Source: Tetragonia tetragonoides (lineage: Eukaryota > Streptophyta > Magnoliopsida > Caryophyllales > Aizoaceae). Taken from it: a stretch of DNA of 64,000 bases. This document shows, piece after piece, positions 44,848 through 54,851 of the stretch (position 1 is the stretch's first letter; every line of letters starts with the position of its first letter). Location: contig CM076147.1 in the NCBI GenBank assembly GCA_038025085.1, positions 42,740,766-42,804,765 on the forward strand, written 5' to 3'. Made by a program: the position numbers and the translations under genes. The notes under the pieces are model-generated. The model did not search any database, was not told the DNA's origin, and worked only from the letters and a program-made list of their open reading frames with translations.

Positions 44848-47800
44848 TCATAGATTATTTAACCATAGTGTGGGTTAGTCCACAGTTTTGTTTAATTTAT
44901 TCATACATGAGCATGTATAATGGGGCTGTTGCAAAGCTCTGTGTTGCCTCAAAATCCTTTTACAGGTTCCGTTAAGCTTCTTCTGCGGTCCGAAAAGCTC
45001 AGGTCCTCAGCTCCACATATCAAATGTTTGGACTCAGCATAGCGTATACATTTGTTGTTCTAGGACATCCAGATTTTAATTGTTCAAGTAGTAAAGGCAG
45101 CAAAATGAAATAGATATCTTCCTGAACAGCGTTTCTGTTGCTGGGTAAGGTTCACACTTGTTTAAGATTTTTGTTTTCCCTTTGTGGCATTCTTGTGAGT
45201 TATTTTTCAACTGGAAGGATTTTTAATCATTTATTCAACTTTTGGGTACAAAGACGGGAGATAGATGCAGACAATTCTCAAGCCAAGTCTTTTGTATCAG
45301 AGTATAGTAATCTCTATTTAAAGGATTTTAACAGCTAAATAAAAATTAGCTAACACTATCTTAAACAGTCATTTGTGTCTTCACAAACAAAAAAAACAAA
45401 AAAAAAATAAAAATTATTTGTGAAAATGGTCGTAGTTCCTTGCGAAGAAAAATCCTTGCAAACGTGTAGTACTCTACCAATTTAACAAATAACAACGCAT
45501 TTGGCAAACGTGTGTGCTCACATTTCACTTAAGTGTCAACTGTCAAGTGAGTTACATGTGGGACACTTCGACTCTCTCTTTCTCTCTCCGACATCAAAAA
45601 TTGAAGATTCTGAATATTTGGATTTTGGAACTGGAAGTGTCGTCTTTTAAAATGACATCTACGATTCCACGTACCAAAATAGAAACGAGATGACATCCAT
45701 TTTTGCCTCTCCTACTACAGCTAGAGCGCAGGACCGTTCACACTTGACAGCAACGGATTGCTTGGGCAAATTTACCTTATCGTTTTTTTTCTTCTTTTCC
45801 TATTATTAAATAATTCTCCTTTATCAACTTTGAAAATCAACATTGAGAGAAAACTTTATTTAAAATGTCAATTCAAAAATATTACCGTAACTTTTAACAA
45901 AATGTCTCCTATAAGGCCGCTTCAAGGTGAGGCCACCTCTAGAGGGGGCCTTACATTGAAGCTGCCTCATACGAGTTTTTGTGATGTTTAAATATCATGG
46001 TATAATCTCAACGCGGTTAATACGTACAACTATATACCACAATTGTTTAAACTCATCATTGGTAAGAAATAGAATTTCTTTGTGCAAGGAGTAACATCAA
46101 TTAAAATTTGAGCTACAGGTTGCATGCATCAATAATCCACGGGTAGAGTTGCGATGTTGATTGATTATGAAATGTTAATTTGAGATTTGAGGTATAGACA
46201 CCCCCACCTCAACCACAACCTCAACGGAAAAATAAGAAGGCGGCCCAGTGCCAGTGGCATGTTCTATTCTTCCTCTTTTTGGCCTGTTGTCTTCTTCTTC
46301 TTTCTCCTGCCCTTGGCTTTCTTTGTCATGATGTGACGCAGAGAAGAAGAATTCATAGTTTCAAAATTTAAAAACTTGGCCAAGTCTTTCTTTTTTAGCT
46401 TTAAAAACTTAAAGGAGGGAAAGAGATATCTCCCTTCTTCTTGGCCTAGTGTCCTGCACTAAAAGCTCTCAAATGCATTTGTGCTCCCAGTTCCAACTTT
46501 GGGGGCACTTCTTAACAAGGCACCCCCTAGATGCTGTGCTGGGAGGCCAACATATATCAATTCATATGGTTTGATCATCAGGTTTGGGGGAAATCCGGGG
46601 CGTAAGAAGGAAGAGAAGAGAACTCATATCAGATCCTGGGTGATGCACTCCTTGTAGCCACAACTAGTAGTCACATCACCTGCTCAGATTGACTGTAATC
46701 ATCGTCGGAGTAATGTTTCCTTGTGACTTGGTGATAGTATCCTGTATTTACATTTTCTTGATCAAGTGTGCTAATGAGTTTCTATCCTTTCTGGTTTCAT
46801 TCTGATTGTTGTCCTTCTATGTTCATTTGTAGTAGTAAGGAACTCTGTAATCTATTCTGTTACGAGTAAATTGTATGGTTATTATTCAAGGAACAGGTTG
46901 TGCAGATTGCCTTGCAGCTGAATCTTGTTCAGGTGGAACCGTTGCCATGTAAGACCAACAATAAAGGTCAGTGTTTTGATGTAAACATGATTTCCTGAAC
47001 TTGTATTCTTAAACATGTCAAACTTGTCTCAGTAAGATGTGTTTGAATTTTTGAATTTGTATAAGGTTGAGAGCTTTTTACTTCTTTTTGGCACAATTTT
47101 GTCTGAGATTCTTAATTTAAACAGGGTTTATGAACTCTTCAACAAATAATTCGGGCATTTATACTAAGAGAGACCAAACACACAATCTCATTCCTCTTTT
47201 TTTTTCCCCCATTTTTTCCTACTTTTTTTTCAGATAACATGTGTATCCAAATTTTGTTTGACTAATCTCATAGGCCTTGAAGTTAACGACCAGGAAAATC
47301 TCCAGTAGTCCTGAGGGGACTCGAACTTGAAACCTCGGGAATTTATTTCAAACCCCCATTTTTTCCTACTAATAAACACAGTCTCCCTTGATCTCCAGGA
47401 TTACAGTCATTTAGTGGACTTACATTTACATTAATTTTCATTTTCACTGGAAATCAATAATGTGCTAACATAATGTTGCCCCACCCACGCTATAAAAAGA
47501 TGAAGTGTTATGAAGCATATGTTGCTATTATTGGTGGGAGTGGGATATGTCATCAAGCAACAACAACAAGAAACAAACATACCTTTTAAATTTTGTCGTT
47601 TTAAATCAATTTTTAGTGCTTCTGTTTTCTAATTGAATCGTCATCTATCAATAAATACTAAAACAGAATAGTCAGATTTAACTCTTAAATAAGTTTCATT
47701 CACAAATCATCATTAATGATTCTCATGTTTGTAATTGATAAGAAACAGAACAGCTCCATTAACATTCTCCACAAGATATAGTTGCAACTTGCAAGTGATA

Positions 47801-48103
47801 ACAAGGAGGCATTCAAACCCTGCCCAGCAACATAAGGTGTACAATGATTCTGATTTGACTGTGTACAAATATACAGCTTTGTAAAGACACTACTACATCA
47901 TAGGCTTGGCATATACCACTTACTTCCTTCAATTATTATCAGAAGAGAAGCAAAACCCACACGAAAAATCAAATCAAAATCAAAATTAATGCAAGAATTT
48001 CAAGGGGGTTTCATCAATAAGGTTACCCCCTAAGCTCAACACAAAGGTCAGAAAAGGATGGATGATTACCGTCTGCATTCTCTGAATGAAATGGAAGCTG
48101 CTC
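44848..48103. other. 3.2 kb intergenic, no coding gene recognised
   Basis: This interval begins with the SPS 3' untranslated region. A short dispersed repeat sits at 45948-45985. The part 46200-47000 is less AT-rich and has exon-like pieces with splice-like borders but no convincing frame. A non-coding transcript is possible but unproven. Confidence 0.35.
45948..45985 (-). repeat. Short dispersed repeat (copy 2)
   Basis: The reverse complement begins ATCACAAAAACTCGTATGAG and matches 20486-20523. A second similar word (AAGGCCGCTTCAAGGTGAGG) lies just upstream at 45913, suggesting the remains of an inverted-repeat element. Confidence 0.5.
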
Positions 48104-49705
48104 TCAAACTCTCACCATCTTGAACACAAGACAGCAGATCACAGTAAGAACAAGAGCGAAAATTCGCCCTCCTATCAGGCCGGCTAAAGCAATCCCTATA
48201 ATAGTCAGGCACTTTAAATTCCAACCTCTTTCCTTGACCATTCCACTATATTTTGTGATACTGCTATCGATTAGCAACATTTTGGCGTAGCACTGATTCG
48301 TAGCACCAGAATGTTCCACTCCTCCCCACTCTTCCTCATCTGATGATGATAATGACGACGATGATGATCCCTCTTCCTCGGCCATTTCCCGTTCATCCTC
48401 TTGTTCATACCCGTCATCAAATTCAACTGTAGGCTCCTCAAGGCGGTTAGGTACCTCATGGCCCCAACCTGCCCGATGTTCTTCCTTGCTGAGTTTATGC
48501 TTCTTTTTTTTATGATGAATATGCTTAGACACAAATTTCTTCCAAAACTTCTTCCCTTTTTTCTTCTTGCCTTTATTCTTCTTTCCAGGATCCTCACCCT
48601 CTTTTTCCCCTCCAAATTCCCCTTTCATCCACCCCAATTCACAATATCCACCCGGAACACAACAGTTCGAGTTCTTTGACCCTGTGCAAAAATTTGGCTC
48701 AACTGCTTCAATTTCACATTTATTTGGCACCTCCCTCACCAAACAAGAACTTCTCCTAATAAGCGCGGTACCTGCATTACCCTGCATGATTTGCATGATT
48801 TCTCCATTCGAAGCAACACTACTTCCATCTTCTTGCTCAATAAACTTCCTGGAAGGCAAACCATTCCAAATATCATTCTTTGAAACAATAGTATTTCCAA
48901 CTTCAGGCACAATCACTCTCTTGGAAAGAACCACATTTTCACATTCTTTTGCGCGCTTTGAACTAACACGCAATGCGGTTTCCTGAACTCCCTTATGTAG
49001 TGCCTTCTTTCCATATCCATCACCAACCACTAATCCAGGTTTAGAACCATCCCAACCAGAGGAAGAACCTCTCAATTTATTCTCAGCATTTTCACAAGGC
49101 TTAAAAACTCGAATAACCCAGTTCCCTACATATTCCAAAAAGAGCAACAAAAAAGCCCCTATTGTAATCCCAACAACAAACCTCTTAGTATACAATGCTA
49201 CAATCACAACCAATGCTCCTTTAACAACAGACAACCAAATTGCATTCTTAAAATTAAAAACCCCACCATTGCCCCCCTTTTCCTTTTCTTGTTCCTCATC
49301 TTTGCAATAATCAGATTTCAATTCTACACAAGGGTTTTTCTGGGCAATAATTTCTTCAAGACCCAGATCAGAAACATTGTTTTTGGCAACATTTTCTTGC
49401 TTTTTATCATTAATTAACCAAGGTATCTCTAATTTAGAGAGAGAAACAGATGGGTCACTCACCGGAGATGATGGAGAGGAAAACTGATGATCTGGTGTTG
49501 TTGTTGTTGCTTGTTTTGATAAGCGTTTCTTCTTTGAGGGTTTCCTTAAACGATCACGATTCTTAACAAAGAGATCAACAATGGAAGTTGGAAAACCTGT
49601 TTCAACAACAAGGGACCCACCTCGCTTAGGGGGTGATTGGAGATCAGCTACAAGACGGGAAATTCGATTCCCCTTCTGTTTCTTCCACAAAGATGGCATG
49701 ATCAA
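48104..49705 (-). CDS. ERT2-like (ethylene-responsive nuclear) family protein
   Basis: An intronless frame of 533 residues. The N-terminus (MIMPSLWKKQKGNRISRLVA, then DLQSPPKRGGSLVVETGFPT and SIVDLFVKNRDRLRKPSKKK) matches the conserved start of plant proteins annotated as ethylene-responsive nuclear protein/ERT2 (At4g20880 type), recalled from family knowledge. Basic clusters (KPSKKKRLSK; KKNKGKKKKGKKFWKK near 375-390) could act as nuclear signals. Two pairs of hydrophobic segments (about 155-172 and 176-198; about 496-531 at the C-terminus) suggest instead a membrane protein, so the nuclear label is doubtful. A serine/aspartate/glutamate-rich stretch precedes the last pair. Met1 and Met3 are both possible starts. 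Function is unknown. Confidence 0.75.
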   Translation of the reverse strand: MIMPSLWKKQKGNRISRLVADLQSPPKRGGSLVVETGFPTSIVDLFVKNRDRLRKPSKKKRLSKQATTTTPDHQFSSPSSPVSDPSVSLSKLEIPWLINDKKQENVAKNNVSDLGLEEIIAQKNPCVELKSDYCKDEEQEKEKGGNGGVFNFKNAIWLSVVKGALVVIVALYTKRFVVGITIGAFLLLFLEYVGNWVIRVFKPCENAENKLRGSSSGWDGSKPGLVVGDGYGKKALHKGVQETALRVSSKRAKECENVVLSKRVIVPEVGNTIVSKNDIWNGLPSRKFIEQEDGSSVASNGEIMQIMQGNAGTALIRRSSCLVREVPNKCEIEAVEPNFCTGSKNSNCCVPGGYCELGWMKGEFGGEKEGEDPGKKNKGKKKKGKKFWKKFVSKHIHHKKKKHKLSKEEHRAGWGHEVPNRLEEPTVEFDDGYEQEDEREMAEEEGSSSSSLSSSDEEEWGGVEHSGATNQCYAKMLLIDSSITKYSGMVKERGWNLKCLTIIGIALAGLIGGRIFALVLTVICCLVFKMVRV

Positions 49706-51280
49706 ATATCATTAACTGAACAAAAAGGGTGGAAGTTCATCCAAACAGAAGGGGAATTTGGGATTTTAGGAATTGTTAGGATTTTAGAGGGAGAGAGAGA
49801 AAAGGCAAGGAAATAGGGTCAGACAGAAAAGAGGGAGAAAGAAGGTGAGATGAGAAGCGAGAAAGTGGGGGAAGAAAATAAGTAGAAAGAGGGGAGTGTT
49901 GATTTCATATGTTGAGTTGTTTGATTTTTTGGGGGAAATGCTAATTTTGACTATTTAAGGTAACACATTACACAATGGGTTATAATTAAACAAAAGGAGA
50001 CCTTCAAAGTTGAAAGGGATGGGGTAATGGGTTGGACTCCAACTTGGTCAAATATGGACCACCAATTTCTTCCCATTTCAACCTTGGAGGACAATGCCAA
50101 GTTTGTTTGTTTATTGGCTCATCAAATAATACCTAGTTGCTTAATATAATGGAATATGATTTAAGTATTTTTCAAGAGATTTTTTTTTTTTTTTTGGAAG
50201 AATTTTTTCAAGAGAGTTATATCACTTTTGTGAGAGGTAAGAAGATGAGCAATATAGGATTTTATAAGAATTAAGAAGTGTTGTAAAAATAGATAAAAAC
50301 GCTAAGGGCTTAGAAGTTGACATTTGCTTAAACCTTTACACTCAAGTATTTGAGTTTGTAGTTAAGTTGGAGGTTGTTATAACAAACTCAATATATTTTT
50401 CCATTCACAACAAAATTACAACCGTTTATATTCTTATTTTAGAAAATTATTAAAATGATAGTTGGAGTATACAGTGGCGGAGCCAAAAATTTTTCTTTAG
50501 GGAGGCCGAAATAAATGTACTATGTCTATTTAAAATAAACTTATTCATGCTTTCTGCCTTTTGTTTTAATGGAGAAAGAAAATTACATAGTCATGCTAAT
50601 AAATCAATAAGGGAAAAAAAAAAATGAAACCAAAAATATATGAAAAGTTATCAATAAATTTTAGAAGAAACGCGCTATGGAATAAAACATATGTACAATT
50701 GCCAGGAAAAAGAAAAAGCATATGGAAAAGACAAAAAGACCTACTTACGGGCTGCAGCATATTAGCTAGTTAATATACTAGATAGAACATGATTGAAGAA
50801 AAGAAGAAAAAAAAAGAAGAAAGAACGAAATACATGAAAAGTGTCAGCCATAACATTCGAACTCGAGATTTGAGCAAGAATCACGGGATTTTCCTAGTAA
50901 AAAGCAAACCAGCGTACCAAACAGAGTTTTTTTGTATAGCTTATGCATGTATTAATTATTGCATTCATAAACCATGGGGGAGGCCGTGAAGAAGTGAAGA
51001 AGCTATATATGGATCAGAATGTTAATTAATGGCAGAATCGCAAAAAATTAAAAATACATTATTATTGCTTGGCCATAATAGAGATAATTCACTGAAATAG
51101 CGATAGACGTACAAATCGATGTACAGTTTGATTCAACAACAACAACAACAACAACACCACCACCACCTAGCTTTGAGCCTATTGCTAACATACACTAGGC
51201 GTATTATTCAATTCAATCGAACATTATCGATGACAATAAGCAAATCGATCATTGAACTACCTCCGAATAATAATAATGGA
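49706..51280. other. Intergenic with a transposon remnant
   Basis: The first 250 bp are purine-rich, the likely promoter and leader of the ERT2-like gene. At 50471-50996 lies repeat-like sequence bounded by CAGTGGCGGAGCCAAAAAT and an echo GGGGGAGGCCGTG, a motif common in plant dispersed repeats, with TTCGAACTCGAGATTTGAGC inside. No gene was recognised. Confidence 0.4.
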
Positions 51281-51630
51281 TCATGGTGTTGGCCAAATAC
51301 AAGATTTGGAGCCAAAAGGAACTATAATTCCACAAATGGCAGGAGGGCAACATGGATAACTCCCAATGTCAGTGCTACAACTACCCTCTGTAATACACCA
51401 ACCTGCTTGTAATAATCTTCGTGTCGATATTATGGTTTGTTTTGGATTGACAACTTCACTGGTATCGCTTATTGCGTATGTTGCCACTGCACATACAAAT
51501 TTAATCAATAATAATTAGCTAGCTATAACAACAACGTACGTACTGCATGTTTGTCCATGCATGGAAAATTCATACATAATTTAGTGCTATATATATACTT
51601 AGCTTATACACTAATTATTACAGTACATTC

Positions 51631-51682
<52 letters not shown>

Positions 51683-51759
51683 CCTGAAGAATGAAGCAAG
51701 AGGACTGCCAAAATAACGAACTTGACATACATCATTGAATAGGAATTAGCTCCTTCCAT
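51281..51759 (-). CDS. Secreted cysteine-rich peptide, knottin-like
   Basis: Two exons (51684-51759 and 51281-51486) join in phase to 282 bp, a 93-residue precursor. Exon 1 encodes MEGANSYSMMYVKFVILAVL, then LLHSS, a signal peptide, with cleavage likely after ATYA early in exon 2. A linker (SEVVNPKQTIISTRRLL) containing a basic RR site leads to a C-terminal core with six cysteines spaced C-X5-C-X8-CC-X4-C-X10-C, the C...C...CC...C...C order of inhibitor cystine knots. The core starts GWCITEGSC and ends KSCIWPTP. The likely mature product is about 40-60 residues, secreted, perhaps defensive or signalling. The intron begins GTATCTCTCT and runs directly into a long (CT)n tract. The gene is too small for homology from memory, so the assignment rests on signal peptide, splice phase and cysteine order. 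Confidence 0.7.
51634..51680. repeat. (GA)n microsatellite at a splice donor
   Basis: About 23 GA units on the plus strand ((CT)n on the gene strand) start three bases inside the intron of the cysteine-rich peptide gene. Confidence 0.95.
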
Positions 51760-53217
51760 TTCGATCTGTTCTGATCTTTATGATGAGAGAATTTGTTGTA
51801 AATTGATTTGTTTTGCTAATGGAAACTACTTTCAGCCTAATTATCAAACATTCTACGGACTACGCCCTTATTTATAAAGGCAAACATGATACCTTAATAG
51901 AGTTGAAAACATTATCCAGCTTATATATGTACCTTCCCCACAGGAAACCTCCTCAAATTGACTTATGAAAAAGAAATTACATAGTCAAGTTTTAGTATGT
52001 TTTGCATTAATTGTCCGATTAATTATGGGACAACTTGTAGATCTCAGACTCGATTTTCTTTATTTAAATTTAATGGTAATAATTACATTACAAAGTCAAT
52101 GCAAGTTTTGTTTGATCTAAAAGTCATTGTAAGTTTTAGTCATCATACTTTAATGGTACTAATAACTATATCCAAAAACTCATATAAGAGCCAACAAATC
52201 TACAATACACACACCCAATAATAATTTTGAGAAAAATAGTGATACCGTTGGACTGAAAATGAAAAAAAAAAAAATGTGGTGTCCCTACTCCCTAGTTATA
52301 TATATGTGGGAAAGAAAAGTCTGCAACAACCAAGACTACTGCAAGATACAATGAAAGTCTATATTTTCTTAGATTTAAAGTAAGTATAGTTTTAACTGAA
52401 AGAAAAGTATGCTAAAATCCATAATTTCAGTTCTAACCTTTCTAGCAACTAACCTTGCTAACTCCTTACTGTTGATCTTATATTTTATCCAGAACTTGAT
52501 GAAAACACCTCATGGTCTTTGCTTGCAAGTGCAACCAAACAAAATTCATTGTCTCCTTTCAGACTGAGACCAAACAATAAATGAGAAAAGAACTGAGCAA
52601 ATCATAATCTGGTTGGATAAATTATTTGGTTCATAATCTTTAATTAGGTCGATTGTCTTGCCCTCCAATTGAAGTTATAATTCTTAAAATAAATTAAATT
52701 GGCCTGTAATTATGTAGAGAGCAAGGAGGACAAAGAGAGGTTTGCAAAATTAACTCTGATGGTACATTGGTACTTTTTTAGCTGCCAAGATACGAATCAT
52801 TCAGAGATAGATAGAGAGGTAGGAATTTCTCGAACGAACCGCACTCCTTCGTATACGTCAGGAGTCCATTGATGAGAAGGAGCGGTCTGATTTGAGCCCA
52901 GGTCAAACTGATCCCTCCGGCAGAGGGTGATATCATATTAGCTTTTGATCGCGGAGTGCTTACTAATAGCGAAAGGCTAACATCTCTCTGCCCTTCTTAA
53001 TAGAATAGTAGCGAACATCTTGTAACTTCGTGCTGTTTGTCACTATTATCAATATCGTTATTAGCATCAATATTGTCATTAGCATCAATCGCAGTCAGAA
53101 GAATGGGTCAAGTGGGAATCGATTCGTTTCAGTTGTGAATTTAATTAAGTGTTAATGTAAACGAACCATAACTATGGAGCCCTATTCCTAATAGGTTGAC
53201 CCCAAAATAGCACGAGT
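51760..53217. other. Intergenic, no gene recognised
   Basis: The promoter of the cysteine-rich peptide gene is expected at the left. The part 52825-53020 is richer in GC than its surroundings and may be foreign, for instance organellar, but could not be identified. Confidence 0.35.
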
Positions 53218-53388
53218 GGGAATCGTCGAGGTATTTGTGCAAATAGATATAATCCATGGAATCACAAAAACTATCAAAATGTCAATACATTTTTGTTACC
53301 ACGAGATATATTGGCAGCTGCAGATCGTTTGATTGGGATGAAATTCGGAATGGGTACACTTGATGATATGAATCATTTGAATAACTGA
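53218..53388 (+). pseudogene. Nuclear fragment of plastid rpoB
   Basis: The frame contains [20 protein letters not shown] followed by [12 protein letters not shown], which agrees with my recollection of the plastid RNA polymerase beta subunit over 32 residues. The preceding 22 codons are open but match only loosely (expected RRNMNQRLNLNIPQN). The match stops after NHL, where N-N-stop replaces the plastid sequence. No start, other rpoB parts or plastid promoter are present. This is a small nuclear insertion of plastid DNA, not a working gene. Confidence 0.85.
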
Positions 53389-54734
53389 GAATTCAAGCAA
53401 TATATCGTAAATTAAATTAATTAAGTTAAAAATATGATGAAATTGGCCAAATCAGATGCAAAGTATGCGAATCAGAAAAGAAGAAAAAACTTCAAACAGT
53501 CACCACTACTACTTGGAGCAGAAGTTAGGAGAAAGAGAGGCAGACAGAGATATATACTTAGGCAACCATGAACATGCTGAGAAACGAAGAGAAAGGGGCT
53601 AATTGACGAATCAAAGAAAAAAAAAAATTAGAAACGCAAACAGAGAAAACTCACCATAGAGATGAAAATAATGATTCTTGTTGAAATTATCAGGACCTTC
53701 AAGTTGATTTTGAACCATCATCTCTTAGCCTCTTTCCACTTCGTTCTTTGGTTGAAATTCCTGGAGAGAATGAGAGATGATGATGATGATTGCAGAACTG
53801 TATATACTAGAAGCCCTAGATGGTTTGGGGAGGAAAGAGAGAGAAAGGAAGACAGTGAAGTTGACTGAAGCATGGCCAAGGTAACAGGTAAGGGGAAAAG
53901 CCGAAAACCCAACCCTTTTCTCTCTCCTCCCCTCCCCCCATGTCCACCATGACCAGCCACCCCCAAGCTTTCTCTCTCCACCTTTCCCATGCCCACCCAG
54001 ACCACCACCACCACCACCGAACCATTCTCTCTCCTCCCCCCTTCCCCATGTCCACCACCGACCCCTTTTCTCTCTCCTCACCCATGTCCATCTAGACCCT
54101 GACCACACGGCACCACCGACCCTTTTTCTCTCTCCTCCCCCATGTTGATTTTGGAGGTTGTGTGACTGTAGATGCAATTGGGAAGCCTTTTCGGCAGTGT
54201 TTAGGAGCCTAGGTTTTGGCCCAATATGGCTAGGCCGAAGTCGGTTTGAGCTGGGGTTGTTGCCATTGATGGATAAGAGAGAGAAAATAGAGAGAGGGAA
54301 GGGATAGTGGGTAGGTGAGGTGGTTGTGGTGGCCGGAGGGGTGGATGAGGACAGTGTGGTGGAGCTGTGGGGAGAGGAGAGAGAAAGAACTTCTGATTGA
54401 TTTATTTTGTTTTGGTTTAGTTTTGTGTTTTTCAATTTTTTTTTAATTAGTTTTTTAAATGATAAGGGTGGTATTATTTTGATTCTACTAGAAATTGGGG
54501 GAGTTTTAAGTAGTGTTAGTTTGGAGTTTTAAGTAGTGTTAGTTTGGGTGATTGAAATTTAGAGGGATTTGAGTTTTATATCGAGAAGTAGCCTATCAAA
54601 CATAAAGAATGGATTAAGTGATTCTATTCCTTTACTCTAGACCCAACTAAACACCTCCTAATGATACTGGCTTTTTAAAGGGTGAGGGCAAGTATCTAAA
54701 AGTGCTCATAACAACAACCAGCACAGCGATCGCA
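53389..54734. other. Low-complexity intergenic region
   Basis: Holds a C-rich imperfect repeat (53910-54145) and a 24-bp direct duplication near 54500-54548 (GTTTTAAGTAGTGTTAGTTT twice). Long minus-strand open frames here are products of the biased composition. Confidence 0.4.
53910..54145. repeat. C-rich imperfect minisatellite
   Basis: About five irregular copies of a 40-70-bp unit with the words TTTTCTCTCTCCTCCCC and CCATGTCCACCACCGACC. It is C-rich on the plus strand. Confidence 0.75.
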
Positions 54735-54813
54735 ATGTCATTGGCCATCAAACTTTCCCGATCGAACCGTATCTATCGCCCCGATGTCAGTGACATCACT
54801 TCTTCTTCTTTCA

Positions 54814-54851
<38 letters not shown>

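Noticed and set aside
46480..46560. Possible microRNA hairpin around GTGCTCCCAG and CTGGGAGGCC
   Set aside because: The stem is only about seven to nine pairs and no known microRNA sequence was recognised.
52825..53020. Organelle-like GC-richer sequence
   Set aside because: No plastid or mitochondrial gene could be recognised in any frame, so it is not annotated as an insert.
53725..54435. 236-codon minus-strand open frame
   Set aside because: Composition follows the C-rich minisatellite (Trp/Gly/Arg-rich), and several frames are open at once.
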